A DNA stretch of 40,087 nt from Rhodospirillaceae bacterium MC! (GTDB lineage: Bacteria > Pseudomonadota > Alphaproteobacteria > MC1), in the NCBI GenBank assembly GCA_002632265.1, contig NQOV01000003.1, positions 1-40,087 on the forward strand, written 5' to 3'. The notes under the pieces are model-generated. The model saw only the letters and a list, made by a program, of their open reading frames with translations. It was not told the origin of the DNA and searched no databases. A program made the translations under genes and the position numbers. Shown here in pieces: positions 1 to 6,699 of this stretch (within the stretch, counting starts at the first letter, position 1; every line of letters starts with the position of its first letter).

Positions 1-34
1 CATAACCATATGCAAATGAAATCTTATACAACCT

Positions 35-1099
35 ATGATCAAGCAACTAACAAATAATCTAATATTTAAATTCCTATTCACTTCCGTAATAGGTCTAGTT
101 GGTAGTATATTGTTTAAATTTTTAAATGTGCCGTCGCCATGGTTAACCGGACCGATGTTATTTGCTGTTATTTTAGGCTTTACAAAATTGCCATTTTATT
201 GCGAACGCAAGCTTAATAATCCTACATTATATCTAATGGGCGTATTAATTGGGGCGGAATTTAGTAAGGATAAAATGAGCCAAGTTATTCATTATCCCAT
301 AACCATTAGCGTATTGTTTATCTCGGTTTTTACCATATATATTGTTCAGTATATATATTATAGAAAAGTTGTGAAATGGAGTAAATTCGATTCTTTATAT
401 TCTTCTGCCCCAGGTAATTTAGCAATAGTTCTAGCTTTAGCCACTCAAAACAAGGCCGATGTGGAAAAAGTAACCCTTATACAATCATCAAGATTATTTT
501 TAATTTCCTTTTGCATTCCCATTACTTTAAAGTTTATTTTTCATATTCATAACACTCATGAAGTAGTATCAACTCATCTTGATTTATGGGGTCATAGTTT
601 GATTTTTGTGATTCCCATTGTGGTTTGTATACCGCTGGTTTATATATTTCAAAAGATACATGCTCCCTTGCCCGCTCTAATTGCTCCAATGGTTGGCACG
701 ATGATTCTCTCGGCATCAAATGTAATAGGTAAAATAGATCCGCCATTAGTTATAACAATTTTTGTATATTTATATTACGGAATCGCCATTGGTGCATCCT
801 TGAGCAATGTCAGCTTAAAGAAAACACTTCAGTTGACTAAAATCTCAATATTCGCATTTACTTTGATTCTAATAAATGATTTTATCTTCTCTTACATGGC
901 CAGCTCATTCCTAAAGCTAGATTTAATCTTGCTAATGATATCATTCCTACCAGGCGGAATCCAAGCCATGAGCCTAGTTTGTATGGGCCTTGGTCTCGAT
1001 AGCATATTCTGTACAGTCCACCACCTTATAAGAGTCAACGTCTTCGCATTCATCACCCCCGCCCTATCCACCAAAATCTCCAAAAACCCCAACGACTAA
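35..1099 (+). CDS. AbrB-family (PF05145) polytopic membrane protein
   Basis: A 354-residue, very hydrophobic protein with about ten predicted membrane segments. It shows the two internal repeats of the AbrB/'ammonia monooxygenase' membrane family: an N-terminal NVPSPWLTGPM motif (near residue 31), then SSAPGNLAIVLALA followed by DVEKVTLIQSSRLFLI. The second half carries APLPALIAPM and, near the C-terminus, FLPGGIQAMSLV followed by TVHHLIRVNVFAF. These are family hallmarks; the substrate is unknown and the family name is misleading (it is not the Bacillus AbrB regulator). An in-frame stop at 17-19 makes the ATG at 35 the first usable start, although no good Shine-Dalgarno precedes it. It is followed by about 750 bases of repeats and converges with the TrpR-like gene. 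Confident on family, not on role. Confidence 0.8.
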   Translation: MIKQLTNNLIFKFLFTSVIGLVGSILFKFLNVPSPWLTGPMLFAVILGFTKLPFYCERKLNNPTLYLMGVLIGAEFSKDKMSQVIHYPITISVLFISVFTIYIVQYIYYRKVVKWSKFDSLYSSAPGNLAIVLALATQNKADVEKVTLIQSSRLFLISFCIPITLKFIFHIHNTHEVVSTHLDLWGHSLIFVIPIVVCIPLVYIFQKIHAPLPALIAPMVGTMILSASNVIGKIDPPLVITIFVYLYYGIAIGASLSNVSLKKTLQLTKISIFAFTLILINDFIFSYMASSFLKLDLILLMISFLPGGIQAMSLVCMGLGLDSIFCTVHHLIRVNVFAFITPALSTKISKNPND

Positions 1100-1136
1100 C
1101 ATATTTATACCCCAAAAAAATATTCCAACAAAACCC

Positions 1137-1190
1137 CATAACCATAACCATAAAGATAAAGATAAAGATAAAGATAAAGACAACCACAAA
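1137..1190. repeat. Hexanucleotide tandem repeat (GATAAA-like)
   Basis: Nine degenerate 6-bp units in a row: CATAAC twice, CATAAA, GATAAA four times, then GACAAC and CACAAA. It lies just after the AbrB-family gene. The four perfect central copies could vary in number by replication slippage, but no gene reading frame depends on them. Confidence 0.85.
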
Positions 1191-1228
1191 TACCAACACC
1201 AACACCCATTACATCTACTTCCTAATAT

Positions 1229-1269
1229 TTTATTATTGCTGGCCTAAATATTAGGCCAGCAATAATAAA
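1229..1269. repeat. GGCCTAA palindrome, 19-bp stem and 3-nt loop
   Basis: A perfect inverted repeat: 1229-1247 pairs with 1251-1269 around ATA. The stem top is GGCCTAA/TTAGGCC. A second member with the same top but a different lower stem lies at 38226-38268. It could serve as a bidirectional terminator for the convergent AbrB-family and TrpR-like genes, but it lacks a long T-run, and the shared core suggests a repeat family. Confidence 0.85.
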
Positions 1270-1323
1270 CCAAACCCTTTCAAAATCCCTCCCCCACCAA
1301 TAACTTATCTCACACTACCCCAA

Positions 1324-1860
1324 GAGATTGAGAGAAAGGTCGTGCGATATGCCTTAACTTAAGGCGACATGTACTCACATCCACATAACCCCTAAAGTAA
1401 GGTTGCATATTATCCCACTTACCGCAAGCCTTAGGATTGGGAGAAATGGGATAAGATGTGCTTGTAAGCGGTACGCCGTGTACTTAATGCCTACACTAGT
1501 ACCGCTTACAAGTGCAGATCAGCCCACTTACCGCAAGCCTTAGGATTGGGAGAAATGGGATAAGATGTGCTTGTAAGCGGTACGCCGTGTACTTAATGCT
1601 TACACTAGTACCGCTTCCAAGTGCATATTAGCCCATTTATCACGATCCTATAGGATTGGGAGAAAGGTCGTGCGATATGCCTTAACTTAAGGCGACGTGT
1701 ACTCACGTCTACATAAGCCTTAAGGTAAGGTGCATATTAGCCCACTTATCACAATCCGTAGGATTGGGAGAAATGGGATAAGATGTGCCTTAACTTAGGG
1801 CGACGTGTACTCACGTCTACATAAGCCCTAAGGTAAGGTGCATATTAGCCCATTTATCAC
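1324..1860 (+). repeat. Five tandem 108-110 bp units, each with a large covarying hairpin
   Basis: The phrase AGGATTGGGAGAAA (or a variant) recurs at about 1324, 1433, 1542, 1652 and 1760. Each is followed by an imperfect hairpin: about 1333-1420, 1444-1529, 1553-1638, 1663-1747 and 1771-1855. The best, 1771-1855, has a stem of about 31 bp from AAATGGG to CCCATTT, a small inner hairpin GACGTG-TACT-CACGTC, and an unpaired TACATAA. Units 2 and 3 carry a different upper stem (CTTGTAAGCGGTA/TACCGCTTACAAG), still fully paired. The array fills the space between AbrB-family (+) and TrpR-like (-) genes and touches the latter's stop codon. Spacers are related to each other, so it is not a CRISPR. It could be a structured RNA array or an expanding palindromic element; I do not recognise it. 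Confidence 0.85.
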
Positions 1861-2147
1861 AATCCTCCCGTTAGTTGGTCGAGGATTTTTTTGTATTTAC
1901 TGTTATTATTTTGTAAATACTTTGCTACTCGTCCTACTGTTGTTGTGGAGCAGTTTATTATTTCGCTTATTTCTCGGTAGGAGTATTTTTTTGTGTATAG
2001 GAGTTGGGCTATTTTCCAACGTTCTTCGAATGATTCTCGTTCTTTTGGGGAGAAGAGGTCTATGAAGAATTGGTCTACATCTTTTGATGTTTTTAATTCT
2101 AGGATTGCGTTACTTAGGGGGATGTATTTTGGTGGTTGGGATGTCAT
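1857..2147 (-). CDS. TrpR-like YerC/HisR-family DNA-binding regulator
   Basis: A 96-residue protein matching the TrpR-related YerC/YecD family: NAILELKTSKDVDQFFIDLF, then SPKERESFEERWKIAQLL, then the helix-turn-helix YSYREISEIINCSTTTVGRV (about residues 56-75). Family knowledge: some YerC/HisR members (mainly described in Firmicutes) are predicted repressors of histidine genes. A complete his gene set begins about 3 kb away, so a role in his control is plausible but inferred. The ATG at 2147 has only a weak A-rich ribosome-binding region (an AAAAAAG run). The last codons overlap the edge of the repeat array, where AATCCTC...GAGGATT forms a small dyad within the 3' coding end. Confidence 0.8.
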   Translation of the reverse strand: MTSQPPKYIPLSNAILELKTSKDVDQFFIDLFSPKERESFEERWKIAQLLYTKKYSYREISEIINCSTTTVGRVAKYLQNNNSKYKKILDQLTGGL

Positions 2148-2403
2148 TGGCTTGTATGTGCTTTTTTGGGTTGGTTGAAATCGTCATGCAATAATGCTAT
2201 ATTTTATTATGATTTCTTGGGTTTGTTTGTTATAAAAATAGATCTATTTTACTTAAATGTCAAATGAAATTTAATGTAAATATAAATGCTAAGCTTGGTA
2301 TTTTTAAAATAAATAAATAAAAAGATTGTATTTGTTGTAAAATTTCGATATATTTATAGATAAATGTATTATGAAAGAATCACAAATAATAAGGATTTTA
2401 CAT

Positions 2404-3240
2404 ATGAAAAAAATAATTACTTTTATCAGCTTTATAATATTTGCTTATATTATGGTATCTGATACTTCTTATGCTGGTAGTGATGCTAATCAACAAAATA
2501 TTTTAGTGCAGAATCCTAAGGCTACGATTGTATTTAATAATGGTTTGTTGTATATTAAGCCTGCTTATAGATCTAGTTCTTACCGTATTCATATAAAAAT
2601 TGCAAAGAATAAACAGGCTTGGGCCCGTGGATTAATGCACAGAATGAAACCGTTGGGCGAATTTGAGGGGATGTTATTTTTATATCCTACCCCACGCCGT
2701 ACCGCCTTTTGGATGAAAGATACTTACCAAGATCTGGATCTTGTTTTTATTACTCCTAATTGGACTATTGAGTCTATGTATTCTGGCATGCCTGCCCAGT
2801 CTAAGGATTATTATTGGTCGGAAAAGGGTGTTATTGGAGCGGTGGAATTACGTAAGGGGTCTATTGAGGCCTTTGGCTTACATGCTGGCGATCCTGTATA
2901 TTTTACTGATCTTGATGAACAGAAGGTCCAACATAGTCTTGCACGTCAAAAGGCTATTGCCAATGCCAAAGCCCACAGAGCTTTAGACGCTAGAGAGGCC
3001 GCTCGCAAAAGAGCCTTGGCCGCTCGCCGAGCTAAAGCCAAAGCCTTGGCACGCAAAAAGGCCTTGGCCGCTCGCCGAGCTAGGGCTAGAGCCTTGGCAC
3101 GCAAACGAGCTTTAGCCCGCAAGAAAGCCCCAAGAACAAAACATGTTGCAGTAGTACAACATAAAAAAGCCCAAGACGGCTTTGTCTGTATTCCAGAATC
3201 TAAACTAAAAGCCCTAGAGAAAAAAGCTAACTCCCAATAA
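2404..3240 (+). CDS. Exported DUF192 protein with Ala/Lys/Arg-rich tail
   Basis: I prefer the ATG at 2404 (AAGGA at 2391-2395, 8 nt spacing) over an in-frame ATG 33 bases upstream. This gives 278 residues starting with a signal peptide, MKKIITFISFIIFAYIMVSD, and likely cleavage after SYA. The middle is a DUF192 domain (PF02643): ARGLMHRM, EGMLFLYP, TAFWMKDTYQDLDLVFI, and a final GSIEAFGLHAGDPVYF. DUF192 proteins are small exported proteins of unknown function. The rest, roughly 80 residues, is an unusual low-complexity tail of Ala, Arg and Lys resembling histone H1-like or TolA-like helices. It is built partly from a 48-bp (16-residue) duplication at 3013 and 3061. It ends FVCIPESKLKALEKKANSQ. 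It is single-gene, with repeats on both sides. The domain call is firm; the tail's role is unknown. Confidence 0.8.
   Translation: MKKIITFISFIIFAYIMVSDTSYAGSDANQQNILVQNPKATIVFNNGLLYIKPAYRSSSYRIHIKIAKNKQAWARGLMHRMKPLGEFEGMLFLYPTPRRTAFWMKDTYQDLDLVFITPNWTIESMYSGMPAQSKDYYWSEKGVIGAVELRKGSIEAFGLHAGDPVYFTDLDEQKVQHSLARQKAIANAKAHRALDAREAARKRALAARRAKAKALARKKALAARRARARALARKRALARKKAPRTKHVAVVQHKKAQDGFVCIPESKLKALEKKANSQ
3013..3108 (+). repeat. 48-bp coding tandem duplication in the basic tail
   Basis: GCCTTGGCCGCTCGCCGAGC occurs at 3013 and again at 3061, each followed by related Ala/Arg/Lys codons ending GCCTTGGCACGCAAA. The period of 48 bp keeps the frame and adds 16 residues per copy, so copy-number change would lengthen or shorten the tail without frameshift. 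Confidence 0.85.
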
Positions 3241-3248
3241 AAAAGACG

Positions 3249-3341
3249 TGAAAATGAGCTAATATGCACCTTAAATTAGGCTAAAGTAAACATGAGTACA
3301 TGTCTCGCCCTAATTTAAGACACACCTTGACTCATTTTTCC
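3249..3341 (-). repeat. Inverted copy of the covarying hairpin element
   Basis: Read on the minus strand, this matches the unit of the 1324-1860 array from the linker (GCTTACCGCAAACC, 3366 downward) through the hairpin to GGTGCATATTAGCTCATTTT. Its outer stem is AAAATGAG (3251-3258) with CTCATTTTT (3331-3339). An inner stem CTTAAATTAGG pairs with CCTAATTTAAG, and the apex ACATG-AGTA-CATGT is the reverse of the ACATG-TACT-CATGT apex. It sits between the convergent DUF192 and deoC genes, in sense with deoC. Confidence 0.8.
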
Positions 3342-3344
3342 ACC

Positions 3345-3540
3345 CCTTTGGGGTTTGCGGTAAGCATATGGATACCTTTTACCAACAGATGTCTTGACAG
3401 ACGGTCGAAACAGTGTTACATAAAGCTTGCTCGCTCGCACATATGGGAGTTGAGAGTGTCGTAGCGTAGATTGTCTATAACTTTTGTATGTATAGCTTTT
3501 ATATATTTTATTATTACTGGCCTATCCAACCCAAAATACT
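3345..3540. other. Intergenic DNA with element remnants
   Basis: No gene is seen. It begins with the conserved linker of the hairpin element (CCCCTTTGGGG, then TTTGCGGTAAGC). At about 3388-3403 it holds GTCTTGACAGACGGTCG, related to the GTCT-N4-AGAC pair at 38416-38458. At about 3508-3525 there is a half-copy (TTATTATTACTGGCCTA) of the GGCCTAA palindrome. This looks like a graveyard of repeat fragments. Confidence 0.5.
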
Positions 3541-3581
3541 ATCTAGTACAAAACATTATCCAGTACAAAACACTATCTAAA
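3538..3581. repeat. 17-bp direct repeats running into a hairpin
   Basis: ACTATCTAGTACAAAAC (3538-3554) and ATTATCCAGTACAAAAC (3555-3571) are tandem copies, and a third begins ACTATCTAAA (3572). The last copy forms the left arm of the hairpin at 3569-3612. Confidence 0.75.
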
Positions 3582-3612
3582 AAAACATGGCTATTTTTAT
3601 TTAGATAGTGTT
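3569..3612 (-). terminator. Possible deoC terminator hairpin
   Basis: A perfect 13-bp inverted repeat, AACACTATCTAAA (3569-3581) with TTTAGATAGTGTT (3600-3612), lies about 40 bases past the deoC stop. There is no clear T-run after it on the minus strand, so it may stabilise the 3' end rather than terminate by itself. Confidence 0.5.
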
Positions 3613-3653
3613 ATAACAAGCAAGAATTAGCCCTAAGATATGGCTATATATCC

Positions 3654-4328
3654 TTAATAGGACGCTTTTTCGTTTGATGAGCCTGAAACTATGGCGATTC
3701 CTGAACTAGTGCCGATACGAGTAGCTCCTGCGTTTATCATTTCCATGGCGGTTTCGTAGGAACGGACTCCGCCTGATGCTTTTACTTGACAGATATCGCC
3801 TACGGTTTCTTTCATAAGTTTTACGTCTTCGACAGTTGCTCCGCCTGTGCTGAATCCTGTTGATGTTTTAACAAAGCCGACCTTAAGATCTCGGCAGATT
3901 TCGGCTACTTTTTTAATTTCGTCTTTACTTAGGAGACATGTTTCAAAAATAACCTTTAAAAGAGCAGATCCGCAAGCTTTCTGCACCTTAGCGATATCTT
4001 GTTTTACGCTGGCGAAATCCTTATTTTTTACCAATCCCACATTGATAACCATATCAATTTCTTTTGCTCCTGATTCCACTGCTTTACTGGCCTCAAAGGC
4101 TTTTGCTTCGCTGATCATTGCTCCTAGGGGGAATCCCACCACCGCACAAACTTTTACCGTAGTATCCTTTAATCTTTCATGGGCAAAAGGAACATACGAA
4201 CTATTCACACAAACAGAACAGAATTTATATTCTAAAGCTTCATCACATAATTTTTGAATTTGCTCTTGAGTGGCGTTTTGTGCTAAAATTGTATGATCGA
4301 TGTATTTTGCTAGATCCTTACTATTCAT
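3654..4328 (-). CDS. deoC: Deoxyribose-phosphate aldolase
   Basis: Cytoplasmic class I aldolase cleaving 2-deoxyribose 5-phosphate to acetaldehyde and glyceraldehyde 3-phosphate in deoxynucleoside salvage. It has 224 residues, the length of the short bacterial form. Visible active-site segments are EIDMVIN (Asp92), GFVKTSTGF with the Schiff-base Lys154, and VKASGG (Lys183). The protein ends in Tyr, as in DERA enzymes where the C-terminal Tyr helps proton transfer. AAGGAAA lies just upstream of the ATG at 4328. It is downstream of hisC on the same strand with a 111-base gap and a small hairpin with T-run between them, so it may be a separate unit. No other deo gene is nearby. Confidence 0.95.
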   Translation of the reverse strand: MNSKDLAKYIDHTILAQNATQEQIQKLCDEALEYKFCSVCVNSSYVPFAHERLKDTTVKVCAVVGFPLGAMISEAKAFEASKAVESGAKEIDMVINVGLVKNKDFASVKQDIAKVQKACGSALLKVIFETCLLSKDEIKKVAEICRDLKVGFVKTSTGFSTGGATVEDVKLMKETVGDICQVKASGGVRSYETAMEMINAGATRIGTSSGIAIVSGSSNEKASY

Positions 4329-4416
4329 GATATTTCCTTATCTTTTCTTATATTTACTAAAAGTTAAACGCATATATTCCATGCGATATAATTATTATAT
4401 CACAGATCCCCAACAA

Positions 4417-4434
4417 AAAACTATAGTTAGTTTT
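4417..4434 (-). terminator. Small hairpin with T-run after hisC
   Basis: On the minus strand AAAACTA-ACTA-TAGTTTT is followed immediately by more T (TTTTTT in total), directly after the hisC stop. It is a short, weak intrinsic terminator candidate that would separate hisC from deoC. Confidence 0.45.
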
Positions 4435-4439
4435 GAGAT

Positions 4440-5531
4440 TTAAGAAAATGCTTGTAATTTCTCAATTAGGATTTTATTTTGTTCTTCTGTTCCCACCGAT
4501 ATACGAACGCCGTCTGTAATATGGGCTGTGAAATCTCGCACAACAAGACCGTTCTTCTTCATATAATCTATCAGATCATTTGCATTTTTTGCTTGGATCA
4601 TGATGAAATTAGTTGTTGTTTTATATATCTTATAGACATAACTTAAATCTTGCAAGGCCTTAAAGATGATTGAACGTTCCTTATTTAGTAGGGTAATATG
4701 CTCGCCCATTATTTTTAGCGATTGCTCACTTAAGGCATTAATGGCCGTATCAATTGAGCCAGTACTTAAAGGATAAGGAGCTTGCACCACCGATAATAAC
4801 TTAATGATATCTGCATGAGCAACAACCGTACCCAATCTAGCCCCTGCCATGGCGAAAGCTTTGGACATGGTACGCAAGATCACAAGATTCTTATATTTAT
4901 CTAAAAGATTAATCATGGATTTTAGTTGAGAAAATTCAATATAAGCCTCATCAACCACTATAAGAGATGTATCACTTAAGGCCACACATAGATCTTCTAT
5001 ATCTTTAGGATCAAGATCATGACCAAGGGGAGCTTGGGGATTGGTAATAAATACTAACTTTGTACTTTTTTCTTTTGCGGTAGTGATAATGCTTTGAAAA
5101 TCCACATTATTATCTTCTGCTTTAAGTGGTACATCAATCACATTCGCCCCTTGGGTTTGAGCGTATATTTTATACATACCAAAGGTTGGAGTGCTTATTA
5201 TGATAGAATCTTCATAGGCAACACAAAATAAACGTATTAGACAATCTATCCCTTCATCACTACCACGACACATTAAGATTCTTTCTTGCTGTGTTTGATA
5301 AAATTTTGCTAAAAGATCACGTAATTTTTGCGGTTGCGGATCAGGATATCGGTTAATATTTTCCTCCTTTTGCTCACCGTAGAGATTATAAGGATTCTCA
5401 TTTGCATTTAGCCATATGGTTGCTTGCTGGTTATCCTTAGCCATTTCATCTATGGGAACAGTACTACGAGCCGACGCATAAGCCTTCATTGTTTGAATTT
5501 CTTTTCTTGCAAGTTTTTTTACAATATCCAT
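4440..5531 (-). CDS. hisC: Histidinol-phosphate aminotransferase
   Basis: A 363-residue PLP-dependent, fold-type I aminotransferase converting imidazole-acetol phosphate to histidinol phosphate. Motifs in order: LNANENPY (41-48), NRYPDPQ (60-66), CRGSDEGID (88-96), ITNPQAPLG (162-170), VVDEAYIEF (192-200), and RTMSKAFAMAGARLG with the PLP lysine at Lys224. RISVGTEEQN is near the end. AAGGAAG precedes the ATG at 5531. In E. coli hisC lies between hisD and hisB; here it is divergent from hisG across a 166-base control region, and hisD-hisB has only a 77-base spacer in its place. HisC homologues may also act on aromatic amino acids, but context supports histidine synthesis. Confidence 0.93.
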   Translation of the reverse strand: MDIVKKLARKEIQTMKAYASARSTVPIDEMAKDNQQATIWLNANENPYNLYGEQKEENINRYPDPQPQKLRDLLAKFYQTQQERILMCRGSDEGIDCLIRLFCVAYEDSIIISTPTFGMYKIYAQTQGANVIDVPLKAEDNNVDFQSIITTAKEKSTKLVFITNPQAPLGHDLDPKDIEDLCVALSDTSLIVVDEAYIEFSQLKSMINLLDKYKNLVILRTMSKAFAMAGARLGTVVAHADIIKLLSVVQAPYPLSTGSIDTAINALSEQSLKIMGEHITLLNKERSIIFKALQDLSYVYKIYKTTTNFIMIQAKNANDLIDYMKKNGLVVRDFTAHITDGVRISVGTEEQNKILIEKLQAFS

Positions 5532-5623
5532 GTTGTACTTCCTTATGTTCTGATAATTTAATATTCTTATAATTTATCATATAACATGCTAAAAATAAAG
5601 GAAAAAAATAATTTATTTATTTG

Positions 5624-5656
5624 TTGACAATTCTATTATTTTGTGTTACTGTAGTA
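5624..5656 (+). promoter_or_regulatory. hisG promoter with dyad over the -10
   Basis: TTGACA at 5624-5629 and TACTGT at 5647-5652 are separated by 17 bases. The dyad TACTGTAGTA (5647-5656) overlaps the -10 box, in operator position. The TrpR-like protein at 1857-2147 is a candidate binder; that link is inference. The leader of about 40 bases has no run of His codons and no attenuator. Confidence 0.6.
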
Positions 5657-5697
5657 GTACGATGATACAAACTAATCAAAATTAAAGGATCAATAAA

Positions 5698-6597
5698 ATG
5701 GATAATACCAACACTAAAAGATTACGAATCGCCATTCAAAAGAAAGGCAAACTTTCTGAAGAATGCTTGAGTATCTTTTCCAAATGCGGATTAAGTACTA
5801 CAATCGGCTCTAGGCAGTTAATATATAAAGTACCTGAAATGCCCATTGATCTACTCCTATGTAGAGATGATGACATCCCGTCTTTCATCAATGAAAACGC
5901 TTGCGACGCTGGGATAGTTGGTAAAAATGTTTATGAAGAATTTTTATTTGATAATCCCACAAGTATCGATAATTTATATATGGAAGAAAAGTTAGGTTTT
6001 TCCAAATGTCGCTTATCCATAGCCACACCGAAAGAGTTCAATTATACAGGTTTGCAATCCTTACAAAATAAGGTAATAGCCACCACTTATCCGAGAATCC
6101 TAACTAGTTATTTAGAACACAATAACATCACTGCGGAAATCTTTAGAATTGAGGGATCTGTCGAGGCTGCTCCGTCTTTAAATTTATCGGATGTCATCTG
6201 TGATATTGTTTCCACTGGCTCAACTCTTCAAGCTTTGGGATTGGTAGAACAAGATACTATCTTAAATAGTGAAGCTTTACTTATTGCCAACAATCATCTT
6301 AAGGAAGATTCTGAAAAGTATGCCATTCTCACATCTATCAAACAACGTATCGACAGTGTTATCCGTGCGAAATATTCCAAATACATCATGCTAAATTGTC
6401 ATAAGCATAATTTAGATAACATCACGAATCTTTTACCAGGTGTTGGCTCTCCTACGGTAATGGATCTTAAGAATCAAGATCAAGTTGCAGTACATTCCCT
6501 ATGTACCGAGCCTATTTTTTGGGAAACCATGGAACAACTTAAAAAAGCAGGAGCTAGCTCAATCTTGGTGTTACCAGTAGAAAAAATGTTGGATTAA
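5698..6597 (+). CDS. hisG: ATP phosphoribosyltransferase, long form
   Basis: First enzyme of histidine synthesis: ATP plus PRPP gives phosphoribosyl-ATP. At 299 residues it is the long form, in which a C-terminal ACT-like regulatory domain follows the catalytic domain. The N-terminus RLRIAIQKKGKLSEECLSI, the segment DAGIVGKNVYEE, and VICDIVSTGSTLQALGL (PRPP-binding loop) are catalytic. The tail from about residue 228 (LNCHKHNLDNITNLLPGVGS...VLPVEKML) is the regulatory domain that binds histidine. The long form is self-regulated and needs no HisZ, whereas many alphaproteobacteria use a short HisG with HisZ. AAAGGA sits 8 bases before the ATG. It is first in the his operon. Confidence 0.95.
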   Translation: MDNTNTKRLRIAIQKKGKLSEECLSIFSKCGLSTTIGSRQLIYKVPEMPIDLLLCRDDDIPSFINENACDAGIVGKNVYEEFLFDNPTSIDNLYMEEKLGFSKCRLSIATPKEFNYTGLQSLQNKVIATTYPRILTSYLEHNNITAEIFRIEGSVEAAPSLNLSDVICDIVSTGSTLQALGLVEQDTILNSEALLIANNHLKEDSEKYAILTSIKQRIDSVIRAKYSKYIMLNCHKHNLDNITNLLPGVGSPTVMDLKNQDQVAVHSLCTEPIFWETMEQLKKAGASSILVLPVEKMLD

Positions 6598-6606
6598 AAA
6601 AGGGTT

Positions 6607-6639
6607 GTGAAAAAGCCACGCACTCAAGCACTTTTTCAC
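6607..6639. repeat. Intra-operon hairpin between hisG and hisD
   Basis: GTGAAAAAG (6607-6615) pairs with CTTTTTCAC (6631-6639). The 3' flank CCCCCTTTGG resembles CCACCCCTTTGG beside the element at 3249-3341, so it may be a decayed or minimal member of that family. It lacks a T-run and lies inside an apparent operon, so mRNA processing or partial attenuation is possible. Confidence 0.6.
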
Positions 6640-6699
6640 CCCCTTTGGTTGATTACAACTCTTAATAATATATTACAACATTAAAAACGAGATACAATA

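Noticed and set aside
1324-1860. CRISPR array
   Set aside because: The period is 108-110 bp and the sequences between the most conserved parts are themselves related and self-complementary, not unique spacers. No cas genes are near.
1838-2178. Plus-strand open frames opposite the TrpR-like gene
   Set aside because: They give Leu/Phe-rich, non-family peptides without ribosome-binding sites, while the minus frame encodes a recognisable HTH protein.
2946-3269. Antisense open frame opposite the DUF192 tail
   Set aside because: It arises from the low-complexity GCC/CGC-rich tail, encodes only Ala/Leu/Arg-rich sequence, and the sense gene is well supported.
3345-3500. tRNA gene
   Set aside because: Short GC-richer hairpins are present, but there is no GTTCGANTCC T-loop motif or cloverleaf. 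I saw no tRNA anywhere in the window.
5653-5697. His attenuator or leader peptide before hisG
   Set aside because: The leader is only about 40 bases, with no His codon run and no terminator-antiterminator pair.
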